This document shows positions 8,540-16,944 of a DNA stretch of 61,045 nucleotides, piece after piece. The first letter of the stretch is position 1, and the number at the start of each line of letters is the position of its first letter. Source of the DNA: Bacteroidaceae bacterium (GTDB lineage Bacteria; Bacteroidota; Bacteroidia; Bacteroidales; Bacteroidaceae). The stretch covers positions 1 to 61,045 of the forward strand of contig JAGCPY010000046.1 of assembly GCA_017965425.1 (NCBI GenBank), read 5' to 3'. The notes beneath the pieces were generated by a model. That model was not told the origin of the DNA. It saw nothing but the letters and a program-made list of their open reading frames with translations, and did no database searches. The translations under genes were made by a program, and so were the position numbers.

Positions 8540-10540
8540 TTATTGCTGAGCTGTTGGTTGAAGTACGATGGCCTGTGCCGACTGGTTGTCCATGTTGGGC
8601 ATCGTCATGCCGACGGGAGCTCCGATGTAGGTGGGATCGGCTATCGTAAAACGGTCACCGTCCACGACAAGGTAGTCACCATCAACAGGGGCTGTGAAAT
8701 GCACGGCAGCTGCCAAATGTCCTGGGTAGTAGATGAGGACGGTCTTCAGGCCTACCAAATCGCGCACGAGGCGAGTGAAGAGGATGGAACGGTCTTCACA
8801 GTCAGCGTATGGGTAGTAGAGCGATTCCTCGGCGAAGAATACGCGGTCGCCGCCCCAGACCTTGTCGTCGTATTCATAGACAAGACCTGTCTGAACGAAA
8901 TTCAACAGACGGTTGACAGCTTCTTTCTGTGTCTTACCCTTGATCTTTTCTTTGAGTACGGGATAGAGTTGTTTACGCACTTCTTCGGCCAGCGGCGTGT
9001 TGGCATACATGGCCCAGCGGCTCATGGTGCTGCCTCCAATCTCGGAGGTCGGATAGCCGTTGAAGAAATTGATGAGGTTCTTGTTGACGGAGACGTTCAC
9101 CTTGATGTCCGGGTATTCCTCGGATGAGATTGTGCGTGGCTGCGAGGGGTCGTCGTCGAAGACAGGCTCGTCGGGAACGACCAGAGAGAGCGCTTGTTCG
9201 GCGGGGTAGGGAAGGGCGCAGACGCTGAGAGCGTCTTCATCGCAGTTACGTGGGTAGAATTTCTCGCCGTTCAGGGTGAAAAAGGACACATTAAAGATTT
9301 TATGCCGGCTACCGAAGAGGAAGTAGAGGCGGTTGCTGGATTTGGCAAGGCGCATCTGGTAGCCCGACTGACAGAACAGATAGGCCGTGAAGAGGGTGCT
9401 TTCGTTGCTCTTGCCGAAGGCGGCCTCGCCAACAGCTTCCAACAGCAACAGATAACCCCAGTCACTGAGCTTCAGTTCGTCGCGAAGGCTCAGGCAATCC
9501 AATACTGTGTTGTTGAATCCTTTGTTGGCCAGGTCAATCCAACCATCGGTGATGGCATCTTCGCTAATATTGGGCAGGCGGAATCTGTCTTTCTTGTCGA
9601 AGCGCACGCGTAGCTTGGTGCCGAAGAAAGTGAACTGCAAGCCTTCGAAATGCTGTGGTGCCACTTTCAACGGACTCACCACCAGGTTCTGCTTGAAGGG
9701 GTTGTTCTTGATGGGGTCGGAGAGGATGGGCTGCATCTTCACGGGATCGAGGTCTTGCTTCTCAATTTTTAGCTTCTCGACATCCACGAGGGCAATGGGA
9801 TCGATGGGAACCGGTTGTGGTTCGGGCAAGGTAGGAGCGATTACCTGATCAATCTTTATGGGTTTGCCTTTGATGGTCTTTCCGCGCTGGTTCTTGGGCA
9901 AACGCAAGGGCTTTACCTCCTGACGCACAGGCTGCGGGATGGGTGGTTCTTTGTCGAACGTCTTCCAAGCATCCTTCATGAATTTGGCATACTCCTCATT
10001 GGCGGCTTTCTGGAAATTGTAGTATTCTTCGGTGACCTTTTGCTTGAAGTCATCATACTCGTCCTTCATGGCCTGCATCTCGCGGCGTGCCTTCTCGAAA
10101 TCATCCAGTTCCTCTTCTTCCTTGTCTTTCTTGAACTTCTGGATTTCGCGGGTGACGGTGGCCACGTCGCTGTGGCGTTGTGCCATCTTCTTCGAGGCTC
10201 CTGTCATCTGGGCAACCATGTAGTCGGCGAAGCGTTGAGTCAGTTCCACAACGTTCGTCCCTTTCTGTTCCATGAGTGCCTTGACGGTGGAGGTGCCTTG
10301 TGTCTTGATAACATATTGCTTCCTGTTGGCCTGATCAACCAGACGGACAGAAGCATCGTAGGGAATGGTTATGGTCGTGTTGGGCGTCAGCTTGTCCGAC
10401 ACCTTCAGGTCTTTCTTGCCTTCGGACGTTGACTGCTGGACTTTTCCTGACACCGAGAAGACCACAAGCTCCTGCGCGCCTACACTGACGGTCGTCGCAA
10501 CCAGCAGGAGCAAAGTGATGGCTTTATTCAGATGTTTCAT
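8540..10540 (-). CDS. Exported transglutaminase-like protein with coiled coil (paralogue 1)
   Basis: The 666-residue protein has a signal peptide (LLLLVATTVSVGAQ), a small beta-rich FecR-like segment (about 24-95), a strongly charged coiled coil (about 120-200), a proline-rich linker and a C-terminal half ending in a transglutaminase-like core. The candidate triad is Cys581 (ADCEDRS), His608 (GHLAAAVHF) and Asp635 (ADPTYIG). Such papain-like folds act as proteases, transglutaminases or deamidases, so the reaction cannot be stated. The last 350 residues align throughout with the next gene upstream, so the two are tandem paralogues. It is the last gene of the operon from 13975 (25-nt gap to its neighbour). 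Not recognised as any named protein. Confidence 0.8.
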   Translation of the reverse strand: MKHLNKAITLLLLVATTVSVGAQELVVFSVSGKVQQSTSEGKKDLKVSDKLTPNTTITIPYDASVRLVDQANRKQYVIKTQGTSTVKALMEQKGTNVVELTQRFADYMVAQMTGASKKMAQRHSDVATVTREIQKFKKDKEEEELDDFEKARREMQAMKDEYDDFKQKVTEEYYNFQKAANEEYAKFMKDAWKTFDKEPPIPQPVRQEVKPLRLPKNQRGKTIKGKPIKIDQVIAPTLPEPQPVPIDPIALVDVEKLKIEKQDLDPVKMQPILSDPIKNNPFKQNLVVSPLKVAPQHFEGLQFTFFGTKLRVRFDKKDRFRLPNISEDAITDGWIDLANKGFNNTVLDCLSLRDELKLSDWGYLLLLEAVGEAAFGKSNESTLFTAYLFCQSGYQMRLAKSSNRLYFLFGSRHKIFNVSFFTLNGEKFYPRNCDEDALSVCALPYPAEQALSLVVPDEPVFDDDPSQPRTISSEEYPDIKVNVSVNKNLINFFNGYPTSEIGGSTMSRWAMYANTPLAEEVRKQLYPVLKEKIKGKTQKEAVNRLLNFVQTGLVYEYDDKVWGGDRVFFAEESLYYPYADCEDRSILFTRLVRDLVGLKTVLIYYPGHLAAAVHFTAPVDGDYLVVDGDRFTIADPTYIGAPVGMTMPNMDNQSAQAIVLQPTAQQ

Positions 10541-10565
10541 AGTTGACGTTTTTTAGTCAAGCCGC

Positions 10566-12356
10566 TTATTGCATGAGGATGATGCTGGCTTGTGAATTGT
10601 CTTCGAAGGGGTTGGTCATTGTCACACCAGGACGGGGCACGATGTTCGTCGGGTCACAAATGTAGTAGCGTTCACCATCTGCCAGGAGGTAGTCGCCCGT
10701 CACCGTGGGGTCGGTGAAGTGAACTGCGGCTGCCAAGTGTCCGGCGGATGCTGGATAATAGACCAGACCAGATTTCAACCCTGTCACTTCCTTGACCAGC
10801 TTGACGAAGAGGATGGCGTGGTCTTCACAGTCGCATTTGGGATAGAAGAGTGTTTCCTCGGCGAAGAACGCACGATCGTAGCCCCAAACGACATCGTCGT
10901 ATTCGTATTCCAGCCCGCTTTGCATTAGGTCAAGCAGACGTTCGATTTGCTCTTTCTCGCTCAGGCCTGCCAGTTTCTTCTTCAGGGCAGGAACAATCTG
11001 CTTGAAGACATCCTCGTCCCAGGCGGCTTCGGCGTAAGATTGCCATTTGGTCATCATGTTATTGTCGTATTCCGAGCTGGGATAATCGGCGTAGAAGTCA
11101 AGCAGGTTCTTGTTCACGGCCACGTCGATGCTTACATCCGGGTACTTTGGTGAGGCAATGGTACGGACGTCGGAAATGTTCTTGGTCAAGACAGGAGACT
11201 CGTCTATCAGCAGCGACATGGGCTGCGTGCCGGTGAATTCCTGGTCACATGCGGTGACATAGTAGAATGTCTTGGCACGGTCGTTCAAGACATAGTAGTG
11301 GGTTCCGTTGATGTCGAAGCGGCCCTTTCCGTAGATGGCGTGGGGTGAGGCAAATAGCATCAACAGCTCGCCGTTGTTTTCACCGAGCATGATCTTATAG
11401 CCCGATTGGCAGTAGAGATAGGCAATGAGGAAGGTGGTGGCGTTGTTGTCTTTGCCCAGCCACGTCTCGGCCATAATCTGCAACATGCGCAGATAGGCCC
11501 AGTCGCCCAACTTGTGTTCCTCTTTCAGACGGAGGCAATCGTCCAAAAGCGGGTCGTAGGGCTTGGAAGAGCAGGTACGCCAAGCATCGGCCACCAACTT
11601 GTGGTCGTTGTTAGGCAAACGTTGTGGCAATGTCAGCTTCTTGGTGATTTCGCCGATGTTTACATACATGGGCGTACCATAGAACATGAACGTCAGCACT
11701 TTGCTGGGGTCGGGTGCTGGTTTAGCGGGTTGTATGGCTGGCAGTTCAGGCTTTTTTTCAGCTTTTATTTCAGGCTTCTTCTCTTCTTTGAAGAAATTGT
11801 CGAATTTATCATCGATTTTCTTAGGTTCAGCTTTGGGTGCGGCAGGCTTCTCAGCAGTAGTAGGTGCTCGTTTGTAGATGGGATCGGGCTTTGGTTTTGA
11901 AGAGAAGACCTTCTTGATGGACTTGACCACGCGTTTCAAGGAGAAGCCTGCGTCGGTCAGAGGTGCGTCACTCACGACGGCAGAGGCGGCCATCATTTGC
12001 TTCTGGCGTTCCTTCGGGTCAATGCTGTTTAAGTCTTTGGGTTTCTCAAGCGGCTCTTTCTTTTTGTCCTTGATGTCGGTCCATGAACCTTCTAAGAGGC
12101 TGGCGTATTTCTCGTTGCATTCGCGACGGAACTTCTCCCACTCCTCTTCTGTTTCCTCTACGAATTTATTCCAGGAATTATCTTCCTTGTTCATGCGGGC
12201 CTTGATGGAGTCTTTCTCAGCTTTTGCACGTGCGCGTTTCTCTTCCAGAACCTTTTGCTGTGCCTTTGTGAGTCTCGGTTTCTTTTGCGACATGGCTGGG
12301 GAGGCAAACAGCAGGGCTGCCAGCACTCCGATGATGATGCGATGTTTCTGTCTCAT
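10566..12356 (-). CDS. Exported transglutaminase-like protein with coiled coil (paralogue 2)
   Basis: The 596-residue protein begins with a signal peptide (ALLFASPAMSQ), then a Lys/Glu-rich coiled coil (about 25-110), a low-complexity Pro/Lys/Ala linker (about 150-215), and a C-terminal half that matches the 666-residue neighbour (for example YCQSGYK versus FCQSGYQ and DWAYLRMLQ versus DWGYLLLLE). The transglutaminase-like triad is Cys510 (CDCEDHA), His540 (GHLAAAVHF) and Asp568 (ICDPTN). It lacks the FecR-like segment of paralogue 1. Keeping both triads intact suggests that both are active. The enzymatic reaction and substrate are unknown. It is third in the operon, with gaps of 29 and 25 nt. 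Confidence 0.8.
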   Translation of the reverse strand: MRQKHRIIIGVLAALLFASPAMSQKKPRLTKAQQKVLEEKRARAKAEKDSIKARMNKEDNSWNKFVEETEEEWEKFRRECNEKYASLLEGSWTDIKDKKKEPLEKPKDLNSIDPKERQKQMMAASAVVSDAPLTDAGFSLKRVVKSIKKVFSSKPKPDPIYKRAPTTAEKPAAPKAEPKKIDDKFDNFFKEEKKPEIKAEKKPELPAIQPAKPAPDPSKVLTFMFYGTPMYVNIGEITKKLTLPQRLPNNDHKLVADAWRTCSSKPYDPLLDDCLRLKEEHKLGDWAYLRMLQIMAETWLGKDNNATTFLIAYLYCQSGYKIMLGENNGELLMLFASPHAIYGKGRFDINGTHYYVLNDRAKTFYYVTACDQEFTGTQPMSLLIDESPVLTKNISDVRTIASPKYPDVSIDVAVNKNLLDFYADYPSSEYDNNMMTKWQSYAEAAWDEDVFKQIVPALKKKLAGLSEKEQIERLLDLMQSGLEYEYDDVVWGYDRAFFAEETLFYPKCDCEDHAILFVKLVKEVTGLKSGLVYYPASAGHLAAAVHFTDPTVTGDYLLADGERYYICDPTNIVPRPGVTMTNPFEDNSQASIILMQ

Positions 12357-12385
12357 AATATATAAAGGTATATATGGCGGAAATG

Positions 12386-13306
12386 TTAGTTCTTCTTTTG
12401 GATGCTGATGATGCGTTTAGAGCGTTGCAGCTCCGTGTCTTTGCTCATCAGCTTGATTTGCCATTTCTGGAAGTCGGCGTATGGCACCTCGCCGACCAGT
12501 GTGCGTTCCACACCGCTGCCATCCGTGATGGTTGCGCGGTCGCCGTTCGTGGCTTTGCGGAATTTGTTGGGTGAGAAGAATACGTAAACTTGGTCGTATT
12601 CGATTCTGCTATTTGTCCAGAGCACCAGTTCCTGCGTCTTTTCCAAACCCACTTCACCATTATTGTGCTTGGGGTTATCAGAGAAGAAGACGTATTGTTG
12701 TCCGCCTTTGACGGGATAGATGCCTCTGGGGTCTTGGTCGTTGGGAACAATACATTGTGCGGCACCTCGCTCGTCGCAGATATAGACGGCCAAGAAGCCG
12801 TCACAGGGTGCCTGAAACGTCATGAAGAGTTGGTCATCGACGAAGAAACTCTCAGCCTCTGAGGCGTCTTCGACATGGTTGCGCATCAGTTTCCACTTGA
12901 AGTCGGGCGTCGCCCACTTCACCTCGCGCACCTTCCCCTTCACTTTGCATGTGATGCGCCACATGTCCGTGGTGTTATCGTAGGCGGGGTCGGAATATTG
13001 AGGGTCTTTGCTGTCTCCCATCCATTCTCCCTTCACCTCGCTCAGTCCTGTCATATTGAAACTGCTGGAGCTGTTGCCAGCCGAACTATTCAAGGTCACG
13101 GAATGACTCTCGGCCACAATCGTGCCAGGGAAGACGCTTTGGATGGCGTCGATCTTGGCGCGTTCGTAGGCCAAGACCTTGGCCTGCTTGGGCGACATGT
13201 CGCTGTGATAGGTGACTTCGCCGAAACCCTCTGCCGTCTTCACCTCCTGGGCTATTGCCCAAGGGGTGAAGAGCGTGAGGGAGAGAACAAGTAGAAATCT
13301 TGTCAT
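12386..13306 (-). CDS. Exported DUF4384 protein (copy A)
   Basis: The 306-residue product has a signal peptide ending PWAIAQ, an LPP20-like N-terminal segment (EVTYHSDMSPKQAKVLAYERAKIDAIQ) and a DUF4384 domain from about residue 150 (FFVDDQLFMTFQAPCDGFLAVY). In other phyla DUF4384 is often fused to or next to caspase-like proteases. A clear homologue lies at 25295 in the opposite arm (shared VKGEW, CKVKGKVRE, LMRNH, VKGG.YVFFS), so each arm of the cluster carries one. No catalytic residues are evident, so a binding or scaffold role is more likely than an enzyme. It is second in the operon after the gene at 13352 (45-nt gap holding a GGCTCATGAGCC palindrome). Confidence 0.82.
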   Translation of the reverse strand: MTRFLLVLSLTLFTPWAIAQEVKTAEGFGEVTYHSDMSPKQAKVLAYERAKIDAIQSVFPGTIVAESHSVTLNSSAGNSSSSFNMTGLSEVKGEWMGDSKDPQYSDPAYDNTTDMWRITCKVKGKVREVKWATPDFKWKLMRNHVEDASEAESFFVDDQLFMTFQAPCDGFLAVYICDERGAAQCIVPNDQDPRGIYPVKGGQQYVFFSDNPKHNNGEVGLEKTQELVLWTNSRIEYDQVYVFFSPNKFRKATNGDRATITDGSGVERTLVGEVPYADFQKWQIKLMSKDTELQRSKRIISIQKKN

Positions 13307-13351
13307 GGATGTGAAGTTGTTAAGCTCATGGGGCTCATGAGCCTCGCAGGA

Positions 13352-13975
13352 TCATTTCAGTTCTTTGTCAAACTTTTCACCAAGACCCTTGATAGATTGT
13401 TCAAGGGCATCGCGGTATGCCTCTTTCGCTTTGGCCATACCCGTCTTGGTGCTGTAGGCAACTCGGAACATGATTTCGACATTACCATTGGGTAGCTTCC
13501 TGTAGGCTTCGAAGACAGGCACCGTGCGTCCCAAAGTGCCTGATACGAGCTCCTTGCCTTTGGCGATGACTTGAGCAACAGAGGCAGCTTCGTCGCCCGT
13601 AAGTTGTTTGTTGCCTAAGCTGGTTTCGATAATCTGCGTGATTTCAGCGTTCATCTGTTCAGCGACACTCGTGCGAGCCAGAGCATTGGCCTGAAGCTTG
13701 GCTGCATCATAGAATTCACCGATGGGGTTGCTTTCTCCGATGATCCACTTGGAAATACCTTCATCGTCCAACTCCAAGTTCTTTTTGATGTACATATCTT
13801 CGAGCTGACGTTCTAGGGGCAGCGCTCCAGGTACAGTTACCCAACCTGCTTTCTTCAGTTCTTTGGCCTGCTTCTTGGCATCCTTGATGATTTCCTTCAT
13901 GGTGCTTCTCTGAGCGAAGCCACTGAGTGAGAACACGAATGCACTGATGAGTGCAAAGAGAATAGTCTTTTTCAT
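13352..13975 (-). CDS. Small exported LPP20-like protein
   Basis: The 207-residue protein has a signal peptide (FALISAFVFSLSGFAQ) with no lipobox, followed by a mostly helical body. The stretch AKLQANALARTSVAEQMNAEITQ resembles the LPP20-like repeats in other products of this cluster, where an A-x-x-x-A-R segment precedes a short beta unit (GNVEIMFRVAYS). No enzyme motif is seen. It is first in the operon leading to the DUF4384 and transglutaminase-like genes, with a promoter at 14094-14101. The function is unknown; an envelope-assembly or binding role is inferred from context only. Confidence 0.75.
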   Translation of the reverse strand: MKKTILFALISAFVFSLSGFAQRSTMKEIIKDAKKQAKELKKAGWVTVPGALPLERQLEDMYIKKNLELDDEGISKWIIGESNPIGEFYDAAKLQANALARTSVAEQMNAEITQIIETSLGNKQLTGDEAASVAQVIAKGKELVSGTLGRTVPVFEAYRKLPNGNVEIMFRVAYSTKTGMAKAKEAYRDALEQSIKGLGEKFDKELK

Positions 13976-14093
13976 TTTTCTTTGGTTTAGTTGTTTTGAA
14001 TTGGGTTAATACTTTTTCTCGTTCAATGTGGCGGTGTGGATGATGCTTGCACGGCATGAAATGACGAGTATTATATCATCCACTTGCCGCCGC

Positions 14094-14101
14094 AAAGTTA
14101 T
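14094..14101 (-). promoter_or_regulatory. -7 box (TAACTTTG) for the 13975-8540 operon
   Basis: The minus strand reads TAACTTTG, matching TAnnTTTG, about 120 nt upstream of the start at 13975. This separates the DUF4384/transglutaminase-like operon from the operon that ends at 14998. Confidence 0.6.
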
Positions 14102-14271
14102 GAAGAAAATCTAAATGACAACTATTTCTTCACTTTTTTTAGCGTGAAAAGGTAAAAATGGGCCAAAATGTACTAAAATATGCACATCTTAACGTTATTT
14201 GTGCTGGATTTTCACACTTCTTGACACCTTTCCACGCTCTTTTCCACGCAAACCTGAACCTCTTCCGCCTC

Positions 14272-14320
14272 GAATGTGCACACCTTCCGCTTGGAACGTG
14301 TACACCTTCCACTCGTTTTC
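14272..14320. repeat. 22-nt period repeat, two units
   Basis: Two units share the form GAAyGTGyACACCTTCCgcT and start exactly 22 nt apart (GAA at 14272 and 14294). Similar units occur in six other intergenic spots of the window. The rest of 14110-14270 shows no feature. Confidence 0.7.
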
Positions 14321-14377
14321 ACTTTTCTTTCACCACTCCTGTGTTTCGTTCCTCCCGCTTCCTATACTTTTATTCCC

Positions 14378-14475
14378 AAAAAGCCTCAATCCCTCACCAT
14401 TTGATGCAACTGGCTGTTTGATAATTGTTTACAGGTGAGGGATTGGTGAGGAATAGGTGAGGGATGGTGAGGGAA
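14378..14475 (+). repeat. Fold-back repeat R1, copy A
   Basis: A ~100-nt element starts AAGCCTCAATCCCTCACC and ends in four GGTGAGGGA-like units. The CAATCCCTCACC and GGTGAGGGATTG segments pair around a ~35-nt loop. Copies B-E are at 14859, 28213, 28387 and 42930. Confidence 0.85.
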
Positions 14476-14601
14476 ATGAAAATAGGTGTCGCTGCGGCAC
14501 GTTCGATATGAGCAAGATGCTGAAAGAAATGCGGTGATGACAAGAACGGATAGAACCATCAATCAACAAACATCTATTCTAACTGATAACCAATTAGTGA
14601 T

Positions 14602-14800
14602 AATAGGTGTCCGCTAAAAAACGGAAAGGCCAATAAGCACATAGCCCAAAGCAGCGCCCTAGGTTACATGGTGATGTCAGAAACGCCCTGAAAGGGCAAA
14701 AGCGTTTATCTTCAATGCTTTTGCCCTTTCAGGGCGTGGGCCATTCTACATACTCTACCCAGCGTGTTGCCCAGGGCTGACTGCTCATAGGCCTTGCAGG
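14602..14800. repeat. Composite intergenic repeat R2, copy 1
   Basis: It begins AGGTGTCCGCTAAAAAACGG, contains a large hairpin whose arms are CGCCCTGAAAGGGC and GCCCTTTCAGGGCG (about 14682-14738), and has GCCCAGGGC-like blocks on its flanks. A second copy with the same order of parts lies at 42573-42797. It resembles REP-like elements common in Bacteroidota (from memory). No transposase frame is inside. Confidence 0.7.
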
Positions 14801-14858
14801 CAGCTAAATATCCTCACCATCCCCACCTATTCTTCACCAACCCTCACCAATTTCACAA

Positions 14859-14958
14859 CATCCCTCACCATCCCTCACCTATTCCTCACCAATCCCTCAC
14901 CTGTAAATGGCTGTGGAATAACAAGATAATCCAAATGGTGAGGGATTGAGGCTTTTTT
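14859..14958 (-). repeat. Fold-back repeat R1, copy B (inverted to A)
   Basis: It has the same units as copy A in the opposite orientation: four CCCTCACC units, a GGCTGT loop region, then GGTGAGGGATTGAGGC and a T-run. Degenerate CCTCACC units extend upstream to 14810. Copies A and B bracket R2. With the following A-run it could terminate the gene ending at 14998. Confidence 0.85.
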
Positions 14959-14997
14959 CTGTAAAAAGCTAATGGTAGGTGAATGAGGTGCTCTCTG

Positions 14998-16920
14998 TCA
15001 GTCGAGCAAATCTACATTCATGAGTCCCCAGAATTTATAGAGCTGGCGGGCTTCCTCAATGTTCTTGCGCATGAGTTTGGTGGTGAACTTTTCATCGCGT
15101 TCAGCTTGCCATGTGCGGTACTGGATGATGGGCCAATTGATGTTGGATGCATCCAGCATGAGGAAGAGGAAACCGCTGTCGCAGTATTTGGTGGAGCAGT
15201 AGTCTTGATGGATGTTGATGGCAAAACGCTGTACACCAGGAGCGCGGTCATTCATTTTCTCGATGGTGGCATCGGCGAATTTGATGTTGATGTAGCTGTT
15301 CCCAGCAAAAGTTTTCTTGAGATTCTTGATGTATTGCTCTTTGTCTTGGGTGGTGTACTGGACAAGTTGCTGTTCTTTTGCACTCATAGCGCCTGAACTT
15401 CGATCCTTCTTGGCGGGTCGGGTAACAGTTCCCGTGACAATCGTGGCGTAGTCGGCAAAGAAGGCGTTGATGTAGTCGAGGCGTTTGAGTGCGAAGGCTG
15501 TCTGGTAGTTCTCGAGGAAGGCGGCGAGCATGTGGCAAGTGCTGTCGCCCCAAGCTGTGAGGTTCTTCTCGGAATAGATTTGGTCACGAGTTGGTTTGTC
15601 TAAACCGAAAGCGAGACTTTCAATTTTGCCATCCTTGTTGAATGTGAAGTTGACGTCTTCAATGAAATCGCGTCGTGCTTCTTTGAAGGTAAACTTCATG
15701 GGGATACTTCTACATACGATTTTGTCCAGGAACTCATAGCAGTGGAGTTCGGGAATCGTAAGAATGGCGGCGTGGCCATAGTGAAGCAGTGAGTCGTACA
15801 TGTGGTAGCCATATTCCGTGAAGTAATCGCGCACGGCATCGAATTGCTCGCTTTTGATGGCTTCGGCAATCTCCAGCACCTTGGTGGTGTATTCCTTACT
15901 GCGTTTCATGAAAGCATCGGTGGGGGAAGCCTGTTCTTGAGCGGCAGCCTCGAACTGCTTCATCGCGCTCTTCATCTCTTTCTTTGTAGGCTTAGGGATG
16001 ATGGCAGAAGCGTGTTTAAAGGGTGTTCCTTTGTAGATTTCCAATACTTCAGACAGTTCGGAATCGGTACTGGCTAGTCCTGTGAATTCAAATTCGTAGT
16101 GAATCTGTACGTTCTCCGGCTCATATCCAGGAACCATCTGGATGAGCCCCATGCCATCTTTAGCCGTTTCGGGACTGCTCCAACGTCGTCCGTCGTGATA
16201 TTTGAATTCCACACGGGGAACAGGGTTCCCATCATAGGTAATCATCAACTTGGCCTGTGCTTGGTCCACCTCGGTGATGGTAGCTTTGAGCTTACCGAAA
16301 ATGTCATTCATTTGCTGGTCAATCCAGTTGATGAGGACACGGTTCTCGATGCCATGTTTTTTGTCGGAGAAGAGTACGTTGGAAGGATTCTTTAAGCTTT
16401 TCAGCAGGCATAGTCCCCAATAGTAGTTTTTCAAAGCATCATCTATGTAGCCTTTTTCTTCAGCTTCCATCGCCATGCGCATATAATCTTCGATACGATA
16501 CTTGCGAAGGTTCATGATGCTGTCGAAAGTGGCAACGGTAAGATAACGCATCACGCGGAAAGGTGCATTCTTGGTGAGAAGCAAGGTCTTCACATCCTGA
16601 ATGTGTCCACTGGTATAGGTTCTCAAAACATTTTCTGTGGCCATCTTTGAACTGATGTTCTGCCCGTCCACCAGATTTTCTGTTCTGACATCGAATTGAC
16701 CTGTGACGTGGGTGGAAATATTGCCGACGAGATCCTGCATGGCCGCTTGGCCTGCACTATATTCGGTATCTCCCGAGCCGATACCCCAGTAATATTTGGA
16801 ATTGCCTTGTATCTCCTGTGCTTTCTTTTGGTTCTGCTTCACGTCCTGAGCCGTAGCCCAGAACGAGAAGCCGAACGCTAAGAGGATGATGCCAAGGAGA
16901 CGTGACATGTAGAAGTTCAT
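14998..16920 (-). CDS. Exported LPP20-like protein
   Basis: The 640-residue product has a signal peptide (IILLAFGFSFWATAQ). Residues about 35-130 (YYWGIGSGDTEYSAGQAAMQDLVGNIS and THVTGQFDVRTE) match LPP20-type lipoprotein modules, which were named for Helicobacter Lpp20, although no lipobox is present here. A helical tetratricopeptide-like segment follows (AEEKGYIDDALKNYYWGLCLL). The C-terminal 250 residues contain an NTF2-like-looking stretch (INAFFADYATIVTG). No catalytic motif is visible. It is the third gene of the operon from 19951, 24 nt after the BACON gene. The start at 16920 is preferred; a second Met lies 12 nt later. Confidence 0.78.
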   Translation of the reverse strand: MNFYMSRLLGIILLAFGFSFWATAQDVKQNQKKAQEIQGNSKYYWGIGSGDTEYSAGQAAMQDLVGNISTHVTGQFDVRTENLVDGQNISSKMATENVLRTYTSGHIQDVKTLLLTKNAPFRVMRYLTVATFDSIMNLRKYRIEDYMRMAMEAEEKGYIDDALKNYYWGLCLLKSLKNPSNVLFSDKKHGIENRVLINWIDQQMNDIFGKLKATITEVDQAQAKLMITYDGNPVPRVEFKYHDGRRWSSPETAKDGMGLIQMVPGYEPENVQIHYEFEFTGLASTDSELSEVLEIYKGTPFKHASAIIPKPTKKEMKSAMKQFEAAAQEQASPTDAFMKRSKEYTTKVLEIAEAIKSEQFDAVRDYFTEYGYHMYDSLLHYGHAAILTIPELHCYEFLDKIVCRSIPMKFTFKEARRDFIEDVNFTFNKDGKIESLAFGLDKPTRDQIYSEKNLTAWGDSTCHMLAAFLENYQTAFALKRLDYINAFFADYATIVTGTVTRPAKKDRSSGAMSAKEQQLVQYTTQDKEQYIKNLKKTFAGNSYINIKFADATIEKMNDRAPGVQRFAINIHQDYCSTKYCDSGFLFLMLDASNINWPIIQYRTWQAERDEKFTTKLMRKNIEEARQLYKFWGLMNVDLLD

Positions 16921-16944
16921 GTGAATGTGAAGTAGATGAATAGA

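Noticed and set aside
14378-14958. Repeated CCCTCACC units looked at first like a CRISPR array
   Set aside because: The units are about 8-10 nt with very short, similar spacing, form one hairpin and have no unique spacers of CRISPR length or cas genes nearby.
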